Below, piece after piece: positions 17,257 through 25,481 of a DNA stretch of 39,869 bases. The translations under genes and the position numbers were made by a program. Position 1 is the stretch's first letter, and every line of letters starts with the position of its first letter. This stretch comes from Pseudoruminococcus sp964385235. GTDB lineage: Bacteria; Bacillota; Clostridia; Oscillospirales; Acutalibacteraceae. Below the pieces are notes generated by a model that saw nothing but the letters and a program-made list of their open reading frames with translations, was not told where the DNA came from and did not search any database. The DNA lies in NCBI GenBank assembly GCA_964385235.1, contig CAYLOD010000006.1, positions 1 through 39,869 of the forward strand, read 5' to 3'.

Positions 17257-18285
17257 TCAGTCGATTATAAGCATCGCGTCGCCAAAGCTGAAAAATCTGT
17301 ATTTTTCGTCTACCGCCGTTTTATAGGCGTTCATTATATTGTCGTACCCCGCAAAAGCCGAAACAAGCATTATCAGCGTACTTTCAGGCAGGTGAAAATT
17401 CGTTATAAGGCAGTCCATAGCCTTAAACCTGAAGCCCGGATATATAAATATATCGGTCATTCCCTCGCTCGCCTTTATCGCTCCCTCACGGGCGGCAACC
17501 GATTCAACGGTACGGCAGCTCGTTGTGCCGACACAGAAAACACGGCCGCCGTTTTTGTGCGTTTCGTTTATAAGGTCAGCCGTCTCCCCGCTCATATCGT
17601 AATGCTCGGAGTGCATTTTGTGCTTTGTCACATCATCGACCTTTACGGGACGGAATGTACCCAGTCCGACATGAAGCGTCACAAAGCCCATATTCACTCC
17701 CTTATTCCTGATATGCTCCATAAGCTCCTCAGTAAAATGAAGTCCCGCGGTCGGAGCGGCGGCGGAGCCTAACTCCCGGCTATACACGGTTTGGTAGCGC
17801 TCCTTGTCCTTCAGCTTTTCGTGTATATACGGGGGAAGCGGCATCTGACCGAGGCGGTCAAGGCATTCGTAGAAATTTCCCTCGCAATTAAAGTCGAGTA
17901 TTCTGCTTCCGTCCTCCGTAACGTCCGAAACTTTACAACGCATGATACCATCGCCGAATGTAAAGCTCGTGCCTGCCTTTGCCCGCTTTCCGGGCTTGGC
18001 AAGAGCCTCCCAGCGATTGCCCTCTATGCGGTGCAGAAGCAAAAACTCAACATTGGTGTTTGTCTTGTCCTTGACACCGTATATCCTTGCGGGAAGGACG
18101 CGTGAATCATTTAAAATCAGGCAGTCGCCCTCATTCAGATAGTCTACAATATTATAAAAATGCCTGTGTTCGATTTCACCTGTCTTTTTGTGCAGCACCA
18201 TCATCCGGGAACTGTCGCGGGGCTCTATAGGTGTTTGCGCGATAAGCTCCTCGGGCAGCTCGTAGTAGAAGTCGCTTGTTTTCAT
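17257..18285 (-). CDS. queA: S-adenosylmethionine:tRNA ribosyltransferase-isomerase
   Basis: QueA transfers the ribosyl part of SAM to preQ1-modified tRNA, making epoxyqueuosine. The 342-residue length is typical. Recognisable segments are FYYELPEELIAQTPIEPRDSSRM at the start, DCLILNDSRVLPARIYG, LPPYIHEKLKDKERYQTVYS, GSAAAPTAGLHFTEEL, HVGLGTFRPV and TNFHLPESTLIMLVSAF. The ATG at 18285 follows AAGAGGAAT. It starts 21 bp after the DHHW gene ends, so it may share the upstream transcript. No preQ1 riboswitch or other queuosine gene is seen nearby. Confidence 0.96.
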   Translation of the reverse strand: MKTSDFYYELPEELIAQTPIEPRDSSRMMVLHKKTGEIEHRHFYNIVDYLNEGDCLILNDSRVLPARIYGVKDKTNTNVEFLLLHRIEGNRWEALAKPGKRAKAGTSFTFGDGIMRCKVSDVTEDGSRILDFNCEGNFYECLDRLGQMPLPPYIHEKLKDKERYQTVYSRELGSAAAPTAGLHFTEELMEHIRNKGVNMGFVTLHVGLGTFRPVKVDDVTKHKMHSEHYDMSGETADLINETHKNGGRVFCVGTTSCRTVESVAAREGAIKASEGMTDIFIYPGFRFKAMDCLITNFHLPESTLIMLVSAFAGYDNIMNAYKTAVDEKYRFFSFGDAMLIID

Positions 18286-18306
18286 ATTGAATATTCCTCT
18301 TAATAT

Positions 18307-19446
18307 TTAATATAGATACGCAAGGTTATTATCCGTCGCCATATTGTCAAGGGAATAAAGTATCAGAACCGCGTCGGCGTTTTCCTCCTCGGCAAGCGCT
18401 GAAATATCCTTTTTATAGTAGCGGAGATCCGCCATAATTACTTCGCTGTAGTTTTGAGAGAGAAACGGTACTATTGCGTGAGCATAGGAGTCCTTTACGA
18501 CAACCAGCCTTCCGCCGTCGGCGTTCCTGTTTGTTATTTTGACAAGGCTGTGGTTGCCGTCAAGGAAAACAGGGTACTTATCGTCATTTTCAAGCTGTTC
18601 TCTAAAGAAATAGCTGTCTGAAGTTTTTATCTTGCCGCCGTCGTTTATCTCTACACTGACAGAACCCGCAGGCTGATTTTTATTGCTCCAAAGCTCAATA
18701 TTTTCGGGAGGGATACTCCACAGAGCGCTCTTTGAATATGAAGTTCCGTAGAATCCGCCGACGCTTTCCTTGAGGAAATCGCTCTCTCCGAGCGGAGTGT
18801 AGCCCATGCTCTCACCGAGCAGCTTGTAGCATTCATACGCTCCGAGCGACGTCCAGTGGTGGTCGGTCTTGTAGTATAGCTGTTCATCAGCCGCCTTTTG
18901 AGCGAATGTTTCTGTCACATCAATAAAGGTTATATTCTCACCGAGTTTGTTTTTAAAGGAGCCGATAAGCTCGCCGTCATTATACTCCTTGTGGTTTGCG
19001 GGGAGCTTGGAGCTGTTGATATATCCGGTTGACGGTATCAGCGTCATATAGACGGGGATCTCCGAGTAGTCGGCATATTCCTTTATATAACCCGCGTTTT
19101 GAGATAAAAGCCCGCTGTCCTCGGTCGGTTCCGGGAAAAGGAAACTGTCGCTGCCGAGGTAAATCCCATTAGAGCCGTTTCGACCTGTCAAAAGCTCATA
19201 GTATGCGCTGAAACCCGCGAAAAAGTTCCTCGCCGCCACATGGTCTGAAAGATATTCATCAATATCGTTTTGAAAATCACCGTTATCAAGTCTTTCAGCC
19301 GTAAATTCGGGAAATTCGGCTAACTTCTTCTTTTCCTGAACCGAATATTCTTCTTTCGGCAAGACAAAATACAGAATCATTATTGCAAATATAAATAAGC
19401 AAAAAATTACTGTCGGCAAATATTTAATAGCGTTTTTAATCTTCAT
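18307..19446 (-). CDS. DHHW/AlgJ-like SGNH-fold protein, probable O-acetylation partner of the MBOAT protein
   Basis: About 379 residues with one N-terminal membrane anchor (YLPTVIFCLFIFAIMILYFVLP) and an extracellular AlgJ/AlgX-like domain. The family-naming motif appears as TDHHWTSLGAYECYKLLGE (about 190-210). KDSYAHAIVPFL near the C-terminus matches the AlgX/DHHW region with the catalytic Ser. These proteins work outside the membrane, moving acyl groups supplied through an MBOAT channel onto a polysaccharide. The MBOAT gene is directly upstream across a repeat-filled gap. ATG at 19446 is preferred over TTG at 19458, but the ribosome site is weak. The polymer modified is unknown. Confidence 0.85.
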   Translation of the reverse strand: MKIKNAIKYLPTVIFCLFIFAIMILYFVLPKEEYSVQEKKKLAEFPEFTAERLDNGDFQNDIDEYLSDHVAARNFFAGFSAYYELLTGRNGSNGIYLGSDSFLFPEPTEDSGLLSQNAGYIKEYADYSEIPVYMTLIPSTGYINSSKLPANHKEYNDGELIGSFKNKLGENITFIDVTETFAQKAADEQLYYKTDHHWTSLGAYECYKLLGESMGYTPLGESDFLKESVGGFYGTSYSKSALWSIPPENIELWSNKNQPAGSVSVEINDGGKIKTSDSYFFREQLENDDKYPVFLDGNHSLVKITNRNADGGRLVVVKDSYAHAIVPFLSQNYSEVIMADLRYYKKDISALAEEENADAVLILYSLDNMATDNNLAYLY

Positions 19447-19487
19447 AAATTTAATCAACTCTTATCGCAATTTTATCCGCTGCGGCC

Positions 19488-19705
19488 GAGTGGCCCCGAC
19501 ACGCAAGACGCGAAGTCGTTTTTCGCCATACGGCGAAAAAACTTCGACACCGACAAGGGGCGCTTGTGTGCCGCGCAAGAAGTTAGTACTTAATTAGCGC
19601 ACGGCAGTTCATTGGTAATATCGTCCCCGCGCGGCAATAAACTTTTCTTGCCGAAGCCGAGCGAGCGGAAGCGAGCGACTACGCGACTTGCCTGCGGAGG
19701 CACTC
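19488..19705. repeat. Family B dispersed repeat, second locus (inverted)
   Basis: Fills the gap between the MBOAT and DHHW genes. It holds the GAGTGGCCCCGACACGCAAG motif, a stem-loop (CGAAGTCGTTTTTCGCC / GGCGAAAAAACTTCG), and sequence matching 6140-6260 in the opposite orientation. The inner stem here uses CGCC/GGCG where the 6.3-6.5 kb copies use GAC/GTC, so pairing is kept while sequence changes. No gene seen. Confidence 0.75.
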
Positions 19706-19707
19706 CG

Positions 19708-21105
19708 CTAAAATTTGTAGTAGAGGAAAGGATTGTAGCCGCTGCTGACTAATGATGAGGTGCAAAGTAAGAGCGATATAACGCATCCCGCGTTGTCGAT
19801 CACATAAAGAATCGGCTTGCTCTTTATCCGATGATACAGCTTGCTTATGAGGGGAGTTGATATTATCGCCGCCGCCGCTAAAAGCGGTATGTACGATATT
19901 ACCGTCGCGGAAACGTCACCCGACATCATAAACCCGTCCGAACCGAATAAACGGCAGATAAATACACCCATATCGCTCATATCCTCAAAGTAAAACAGCA
20001 CCCAGCCGAATACGATCAGTATTATTGAATATATGTGCGATATGAACACGGGCGCTTTTTTAAGAAGCTTGAGAAGAAATAACTTTTCAAGCATAAGGAT
20101 AAATCCGAAATAAAGCCCCCATAGAATGAAATTCCAGCTCGCTCCGTGCCAAAGCCCTGTCAGGAACCAAACCACGCCTATGTTTATTATCTGGCGGCCA
20201 AGACCGCGCCTGTTGCCGCCGAGCGGAATGTAGACATATTCCCGAAACCATGTTCCGAGTGATATGTGCCATCTGCGCCAAAATTCAGTAATGCTCTTTG
20301 AGATATACGGATAGTTGAAATTCTTCAGGAAATCAAAACCGAACATTTTGCCAAGACCCATCGCCATCTCCGAATACCCGCAAAAATCAAAATATATCTG
20401 AAATGAATACGCTATTATACCTATCCATGCGCCGAGCGCGCCGCTTTCCGCCCCGCTGCCGCGCACAGAATCCCACAGGCTGCCCATCTCGTTGGCGAGC
20501 AAGACCTTCTTGGATAGACCGATAAGAAACAGCTTTACACCGTCGGTAAAATGTTCGAGAGTTTCACGGCGGTTCGTAAGCTGCTCCGCCACATCCTCAT
20601 ATCTGACAATAGGCCCCGCTATAAGCTGAGGAAAAAGCGAAACGTAAGCGCCAAAGGTTATAATATTTTTCTGAACCTTGACGGTGTTGCGATAGACGTC
20701 TATCGTGTATGACATCGTCTGAAACGTATAGAATGAAATACCTATAGGCAGTGCGACCTCAATGACAGGTATGTTGAGAAACGGCATAACTATGTTGAGC
20801 GTTTCTCCGATAAAGCCCGCATACTTGAAAAATCCGAGCAGACCGAGGTTCAATACTATCGACAGTATTAACGCCGATCTCGCGACCGCCTTCCTTTCTC
20901 TGTTTAACGCGATAATTATACCCGCTGTATAGTTTAAAATTATTGAAACGAGCATTAGTATAACAAGCTGGGGCTCGCCCCACGCGTAAAAAATAAGGTC
21001 AACTATAAAAAGCGTCAGGTTTCTGTATCTTTTCGGAGAGATATAATAAAGAACCAGAACCGTCGGCAAAAACATAAAGAGAAATATTAAACTTGAAAAA
21101 ACCAA
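19708..21105 (-). CDS. MBOAT-family membrane O-acyltransferase (AlgI/DltB-like)
   Basis: A 465-residue polytopic protein of the MBOAT family. It is thought to pass an acyl group from cytoplasmic acyl-CoA across the membrane for polysaccharide O-acylation. AlgI-type landmarks are LPIGISFYTFQTMSYTIDVY, SLFPQLIAGPIVRYEDV, FDFLKNFNYPYISKSITEFW, RRWHISLGTWFREYVYIPLG and TGLWHGASWNFILWGLYFG, the last containing the essential His of the WHG motif. The start is TTG at 21105 with GGTGGT about 9 nt upstream. Neighbours are a DHHW protein, a DUF4358 lipoprotein and an SGNH lipoprotein, a set that recurs in Clostridia. The repeats on both sides are unusual for such a set. Confidence 0.92.
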   Translation of the reverse strand: MVFSSLIFLFMFLPTVLVLYYISPKRYRNLTLFIVDLIFYAWGEPQLVILMLVSIILNYTAGIIIALNRERKAVARSALILSIVLNLGLLGFFKYAGFIGETLNIVMPFLNIPVIEVALPIGISFYTFQTMSYTIDVYRNTVKVQKNIITFGAYVSLFPQLIAGPIVRYEDVAEQLTNRRETLEHFTDGVKLFLIGLSKKVLLANEMGSLWDSVRGSGAESGALGAWIGIIAYSFQIYFDFCGYSEMAMGLGKMFGFDFLKNFNYPYISKSITEFWRRWHISLGTWFREYVYIPLGGNRRGLGRQIINIGVVWFLTGLWHGASWNFILWGLYFGFILMLEKLFLLKLLKKAPVFISHIYSIILIVFGWVLFYFEDMSDMGVFICRLFGSDGFMMSGDVSATVISYIPLLAAAAIISTPLISKLYHRIKSKPILYVIDNAGCVISLLLCTSSLVSSGYNPFLYYKF

Positions 21106-21146
21106 GTGAAAACACCACCGACCTTAAACAGCTTACAGCTTACTTT

Positions 21147-21290
21147 CAATAAAGGGCTTGCCCCGCCGGGCTCCGTCCCGCCGGGCCCCGTCCCGCAGGG
21201 CCCCGTCCCGTTGGGCTCCGTCCCGTTGGGCTCCGTCCCGTTGGGCTCCGTCCCGTTGGGCTCCGTCCCACCGGGCTCCGTCCCGTTGGA
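21147..21290 (+). repeat. Family A dispersed element, copy 2: leader and eight 15-bp units
   Basis: CAATAAAGGGCTTG (about 21148-21161) is followed by eight 15-bp units at 21162-21281 and a partial ninth. The consensus CCC NNN GGG CYC CGT is the same as in copies 1 and 3. Variants here are mostly GTT, GCC, GCA and ACC in the middle triplet. It lies between the DUF4358 and MBOAT genes and has no shared tail. Confidence 0.8.
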
Positions 21291-21302
21291 GGACATACTT
21301 GC

Positions 21303-21908
21303 CTAAGTTATACTTTCGTTGAGAATACTCATGATTTTTTCTGCGTCCGCTGAAATAACGAGCGATACATAAAGTCCGTTTGTTTCAACCTTAGCGCTTT
21401 TTATTATTGCCATCTGATCGGGGTCGTAATTTTTAATTACGTCATATTTTGACTGCCAGTCGTTTTGAAGCCTGTCCGCAATATCCTTTACGCAGGCTTC
21501 GTCCTTAGCCTTGACGAATATTATCTCGTCCTGCTTCAGACCGTCGGTACAAATCGCTCCCGCAAAATCCGCAGCCTGCTCCTCTGTTATACCGAAAACT
21601 CTCTTTAGCCTTCTCGCGTCGAAATCCACCATATCGTCAGGCAGCTTAACTTCTGACTTGACCTTTTCAAGTACGGTCTGAAGTTCGGTTTTTTCGCCCG
21701 ATGATGTATCGGAGGAAACTTTCGAGCTTTCGTCAGCCGATGCCGGCTCATTTGATGATTCGGCTGCCGACGCCGCGGAATTATTCTGTGACGAAACAGA
21801 TGACGAAGACGACGGTAACGAGGACGTCAAGGTGTTATCGGAGTTTCCGCAGGCGGTCAGCGACAAAATAACGGCAGACGCGAGCAGAGCTAAAAATATT
21901 TTTTTCAT
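21303..21908 (-). CDS. DUF4358-type lipoprotein
   Basis: The 201-residue protein starts MKKIFLALLASAVILSLTAC, a lipoprotein signal with Cys 20 as lipid site. A long Ser/Ala-rich linker (about 25-80) comes next, then a compact C-terminal domain (DARRLKRVFGITEEQAADF, IIFVKAKDEACVKDIADRLQ, LYVSLVISADAEKIMSIL) that I match to DUF4358. That family commonly sits beside MBOAT genes, but its role is unknown. The ATG at 21908 has AAAGGAATTGAG upstream. A longer frame to 22007 is only repeat translation and is rejected. The protein is extracytoplasmic and probably part of the acylation complex. The family A array copy 3 lies in its leader. Confidence 0.75.
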   Translation of the reverse strand: MKKIFLALLASAVILSLTACGNSDNTLTSSLPSSSSSVSSQNNSAASAAESSNEPASADESSKVSSDTSSGEKTELQTVLEKVKSEVKLPDDMVDFDARRLKRVFGITEEQAADFAGAICTDGLKQDEIIFVKAKDEACVKDIADRLQNDWQSKYDVIKNYDPDQMAIIKSAKVETNGLYVSLVISADAEKIMSILNESIT

Positions 21909-21927
21909 TTTCTCAATTCCTTTCTTT

Positions 21928-22092
21928 TCAATAAGGGGCTGTCCCGCCGGGCCCCGTCCCACAGGGCCCCGTCCCACAGGGCTCCGTCCCACAGGGCCCC
22001 GTCCCACAGGGCTCCGTCCCGCCGGGCCCCGTACTGTTGGGCACCCCGGTCATAGGGCGTGGCAAGCGCAGCGTAAGCCGCGTGAGTAATAA
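21928..22092 (+). repeat. Family A dispersed element, copy 3: leader, six 15-bp units, tail
   Basis: TTTTCAATAAGGGGCTG is followed by six units (CCC NNN GGG CYC CGT) at 21943-22032 and one degenerate unit. The tail GCGTAAGCCGCGTGAGTAAT (about 22071-22090) matches copy 1. It is oriented on the plus strand although both flanking genes are on the minus strand, where it falls in the leader of the DUF4358 gene. Confidence 0.8.
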
Positions 22093-22137
22093 AGCCAAAC
22101 GGGGAACACGAGCAGTGGTTATATTGTAAATAATCTG

Positions 22138-22968
22138 TCACAATATGCCAACTGTTTCTTTAAGATAATCTACCCATTGTTTGCAGCCTTCGTCCGAAAA
22201 GTGAATGCCCATAGATTCGGGGTCGCTGCAATATTCAGGTTTTAAATTTCCCTTTTTATTTTTCATAACGGACGCTACATCGAGATATGTATATCCCTTT
22301 TTCCCGCAAACAGTCTTTATCTTTTCGTTAAACGTATCAATATTCTTGTTGTTCAAATCATTTAACTGCTTCTTTTCGAGCATGGGTGTAACAGACTGAA
22401 TATAGATCCGTGCGCCGGGATTTTTCCCCGCTACCTTTTGTGTCAGTTTTTCCATATTTTTTACGGAATCATCTATACCGTACAAACCTATATCATTCAT
22501 GCCGAACATGATAAATATCTTCTTCGCTTTCAGCATCTTCGCGCCCTCATCGACAGTATATTTTTTCCCCTCATATGTCGGGTGAACGTTTCCCTTTGCT
22601 TTTAAATCCCACAGGGCGTTCCCGTATCCGAGGCTGCCTTGGCAGAGAAACTCGGCTTTTCCGAGAGAACCGTTGTCGGCATAGTACGAAAGCTTGAGCG
22701 TCACGCTGTCCCCTATAAAGACGGCGTCATCAAACCAACTCGCGTCAACTTTAACAGGCTCGGGCTCAGATTCCGCTTCAGATGATGAAGGTTTCTCCTC
22801 CGAAACTGCGGAGGACTCAGGCGCTTTTGATGATAAATCAGCTTTTGACTCTGTTTCAGACGAAACGACAGAGGGTTCAGACACGGTATCAGGGGTATCG
22901 TTTTCACAGCCGCCGAATGTCGCCAGACATATTATCATAGCCGCCAAAGCGGCACATATATATTTCAT
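22138..22968 (-). CDS. SGNH/GDSL-family esterase lipoprotein
   Basis: The 276 residues start with a lipoprotein signal (MKYICAALAAMIICLATFGGC, Cys 21 as lipid site). A Ser/Glu-rich linker to about residue 75 precedes an SGNH hydrolase domain. Block I is VFIGDSVTL with the catalytic Ser, block III is FGMND, and the C-terminal block is GIHFSDEG with the catalytic His. SGNH enzymes here either remove or transfer acetyl groups on wall polysaccharides. The gene is first in the minus-strand acylation cluster, with a promoter at 23077-23105 and a palindrome just upstream. Spacing to the DUF4358 gene is taken up by repeat copy 3. Confidence 0.87.
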   Translation of the reverse strand: MKYICAALAAMIICLATFGGCENDTPDTVSEPSVVSSETESKADLSSKAPESSAVSEEKPSSSEAESEPEPVKVDASWFDDAVFIGDSVTLKLSYYADNGSLGKAEFLCQGSLGYGNALWDLKAKGNVHPTYEGKKYTVDEGAKMLKAKKIFIMFGMNDIGLYGIDDSVKNMEKLTQKVAGKNPGARIYIQSVTPMLEKKQLNDLNNKNIDTFNEKIKTVCGKKGYTYLDVASVMKNKKGNLKPEYCSDPESMGIHFSDEGCKQWVDYLKETVGIL

Positions 22969-23076
22969 TCTATTCCCTCCAAAGCAAAAGCAGCCCCAAC
23001 GAAATACGGCGGACTTTTTCGTAATTCAATCATCAAGGTGGTAAATTTCTCGGAGTTGCCTGAAAAATCCTATTTA

Positions 23077-23105
23077 ATGTTAGTACCTACAAAAATAAAT
23101 GTCAA
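23077..23105 (-). promoter_or_regulatory. Promoter of the O-acylation cluster
   Basis: On the minus strand, TTGACA (plus positions 23105-23100), 17 bp, TAACAT (23082-23077), about 110 bp before the SGNH gene start. Confidence 0.6.
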
Positions 23106-23125
23106 CACAGCACGAACAATTATAA

Positions 23126-23143
23126 GATTACAATATTGTAATC
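23126..23143. promoter_or_regulatory. Perfect 18-bp palindrome upstream of the O-acylation promoter
   Basis: GATTACAATATTGTAATC is perfectly self-complementary and ends 20 bp upstream of the -35 box, a position suited to a dimeric activator. It could also be an operator. The regulator is unknown. Confidence 0.5.
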
Positions 23144-23188
23144 ATGAATATTTGTATCAATAAACATACTACCGATAGTGGATAGTGA

Positions 23189-24766
23189 TTATTTTCTTAT
23201 ATGGCTTGGAGTTTTCGCGTGCCTCATGCTTCTTTTCTCAGGTCCCTTGATAAGCACATACGCGCTGATCAAGAAAGCTATTAAAATATTACCTATTATC
23301 AGAAATATTACGACAGTCGTATATCCCACGGAAAATCCGTCGTTCGTACTCTCATCGGCACTGAATACGCCCTTATAGATATATCCGTCGAACGCGAATT
23401 TCGAGAGAGGCTCGCAAGCTATATGCTTTTCCTCCGCGAATTTTTCCGCGCTGCTGCCGTTCGCGGCATATATTACAACATCAGGACAATCCACAAAGGC
23501 ATGGTCATCTATAAAGGGAGAGTTGCTGAGAAACGCCGCCTCCTCAAGATGCAGACAGCCCGAAAACGCGTATCCTATCCTCGCGTCGCCCTCAATAACC
23601 GCCCGCGTCAGACTTACACAGCCGGAGAAACAGTCATCGGCGACCTGTGCGACGCTGCCCGGAATCTCAATTTTACCGAGGGCGTTACAGGAGGCAAAGA
23701 CTTTTTCCCCGAGTTTTTTCACTCCGCTCCCGATAGTAACATCAGAGAGAGCTGAGCAGCCGCTGAACGCGGAATCGCCTATCTGTTCGACAGAGTCGGG
23801 TATTGATATTTTTGTCAGTGATTTACAGCCGATAAACGCTTCCTTGCCTATCGAGGTCATAGCGTTTGAAAGCTTGATTTCTTTCAGCTTTGTACATTTC
23901 TCGAACGCGCGGTTGGAAATATTCGCCTTAGACGCCGACAGGTCAACACTTTCAAGCGCGGACGCTCCCTCAAACGCGCCGTCAAGGATTTTCTCCGTAT
24001 TTGCGGAAACCTTTATGCCGGTTATGGTTTTATTATCAAGAAATGCGCTCGAACCGACGGTCTTTATCTTTTTGTCGAGGCTAAGCTTTTTACCGTTCCC
24101 CTTATACTTTACCAGCAGACCGTCGCCCACGGTCAGATAATCGCCATTATAATTATTTACCCAGCCTGTATTTTCAAAGGCGTATTCGCCCACAGACCTG
24201 ACTTTGCTGAGCGCTCCGGGATTCGCAAGAGAATGGCAGTTAAAGAAAGCGTACCGTCCTATCTCCTCCGTGCTTGCCGGAAGTAAAAGCTCAGAAAGCG
24301 ATGTACAGCCCATAAAGGCATAATCGTCCACCTTTTTAAGTTTTTCGCCGAAGTTCACTATTTTAAGTGATGTGCAGTTTGCAAAAGCCATTCTGCCTAT
24401 TTCCGTAACCTCATCGGGTATAGATATTTCCTTTATCTGTGAACAGCCCGAAAACGCAAGCTCGTCTATTTCCGCGACGCTTACGGGTATAGAGAGAACC
24501 TCTATCTGCGAGCAGGACGCAAAGGCGCTTTTGCCGATTCCGATGACTTCCCTGCCGTCTATAGCCGAGGGGATTTTCACACTGCTGCCGAGTCCGCGAT
24601 AAGAGGTTATCTTTATGCTTTTCCCGTCATCGTTCACCTCATATTCAAACGCTTCGTTACCGCCGGAGTCCTCGGCGCGGACGCCGGGCACGGGCATAGC
24701 GGCTGACGCAAGAAGAATCGCCGTCAGCACAGCGGCAATGAAAGAAATCCTTTTTGACTTCATCAT
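23189..24766 (-). CDS. BspA-like leucine-rich-repeat (LRR_5) surface protein
   Basis: The 525-residue protein has a signal peptide (MMKSKRISFIAAVLTAILLASAAM, cleavage near VRA-ED). It then has about fifteen 23-residue repeats of the BspA/LRR_5 type, for example LKEIKLSNAMTSIGKEAFIG and SLTKISIPDSVEQIGDSAFS. A C-terminal membrane helix (TTVVIFLIIGNILIAFLISAY) with a short basic tail follows. It is thus anchored by a helix rather than by sortase. Such proteins are associated with adhesion or protein binding in gut anaerobes. The ATG at 24766 is followed directly by a second ATG. It stands alone, flanked by the acylation promoter and the LysM gene. Confidence 0.9.
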   Translation of the reverse strand: MMKSKRISFIAAVLTAILLASAAMPVPGVRAEDSGGNEAFEYEVNDDGKSIKITSYRGLGSSVKIPSAIDGREVIGIGKSAFASCSQIEVLSIPVSVAEIDELAFSGCSQIKEISIPDEVTEIGRMAFANCTSLKIVNFGEKLKKVDDYAFMGCTSLSELLLPASTEEIGRYAFFNCHSLANPGALSKVRSVGEYAFENTGWVNNYNGDYLTVGDGLLVKYKGNGKKLSLDKKIKTVGSSAFLDNKTITGIKVSANTEKILDGAFEGASALESVDLSASKANISNRAFEKCTKLKEIKLSNAMTSIGKEAFIGCKSLTKISIPDSVEQIGDSAFSGCSALSDVTIGSGVKKLGEKVFASCNALGKIEIPGSVAQVADDCFSGCVSLTRAVIEGDARIGYAFSGCLHLEEAAFLSNSPFIDDHAFVDCPDVVIYAANGSSAEKFAEEKHIACEPLSKFAFDGYIYKGVFSADESTNDGFSVGYTTVVIFLIIGNILIAFLISAYVLIKGPEKRSMRHAKTPSHIRK

Positions 24767-24974
24767 AATTTATAACCAGTCCTTGTAGTGATTAGGGCTT
24801 GCGCCGTACAAAAATAATATAGCACATTTCGACACCGTCCGCAAGGAAAAGAGACGGCTTATCGCGCTATTTTCTTTATTTTTATATTTCTCACAAAAAG
24901 AAAAATTAACATTATATTTTTCCGTCGCATATACTATATTATATTTTATAAATAATATTAAAGGAGGAATATCA

Positions 24975-25442
24975 GTGGCAGTAATAGTATATACTGTAAG
25001 CCCCGGCGATACTCTCAGTCATATAGCCGAAAAATTCGGCACAACGGTTGAAACGATCATGAGGGCAAACGGGATCATAGAGCCTGACAAAATATACCCC
25101 GACCAGAGGCTCCGCATTCCCGTCTTTGATGAGGAAAGGTTCATCACATATACCGTTCAGCCCGGCGACACTCTTTATTCTATTTCCAATTACTTCGACG
25201 TTTCACCCGATAAGATCGCTGCGGCAAGCGGCCTTGAGGATCCCGATACACTCGCGATAGACCAGGTTCTCCGCATACCTATAACGGAGCCGACTTTCCC
25301 CAACGTATACACCGTCAGACCGGGGGATACCCTGTACTCCATCGCGAAGAAATTCAACACGACTGTAGCGGATCTCATAAACCTCAATAAGATAACAACT
25401 CCGAACCTCATCTACCCGGGCCAGCAGATAAAGCTAAGATAA
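24975..25442 (+). CDS. Three-LysM-domain peptidoglycan-binding protein
   Basis: The 155 residues consist almost entirely of three LysM domains: VYTVSPGDTLSHIAEKFGTT (about 4-48), TYTVQPGDTLYSISNYFDVS (about 54-98) and VYTVRPGDTLYSIAKKFNTT (about 108-154). LysM binds N-acetylglucosamine polymers such as peptidoglycan. There is no signal peptide and no catalytic domain, so it resembles the LysM-only proteins of spore formers that may sit in the spore coat or cortex. That placement is an inference. The GTG start at 24975 follows AAAGGAGGAA by 6-7 nt. A strong shared terminator follows immediately. Confidence 0.88.
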   Translation: MAVIVYTVSPGDTLSHIAEKFGTTVETIMRANGIIEPDKIYPDQRLRIPVFDEERFITYTVQPGDTLYSISNYFDVSPDKIAAASGLEDPDTLAIDQVLRIPITEPTFPNVYTVRPGDTLYSIAKKFNTTVADLINLNKITTPNLIYPGQQIKLR

Positions 25443-25451
25443 TACGCAAGC

Positions 25452-25481
25452 AAAAGGAGCGGGTCAATACCCGCTCCTTTT
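25452..25481. terminator. Bidirectional terminator between the LysM gene and spoVB
   Basis: AAAAGGAGCGGGT, loop CAAT, ACCCGCTCCTTTT is a 13-bp perfect stem with T-rich flank on the plus strand and A-rich flank for the opposite direction. It overlaps the last codons and stop of the minus-strand flippase gene. Confidence 0.92.

Noticed and set aside
21909..22007. N-terminal extension of the DUF4358 lipoprotein reading through repeat copy 3
   Set aside because: The extension is translated repeat DNA, while a ribosome site and lipoprotein signal start at 21908.
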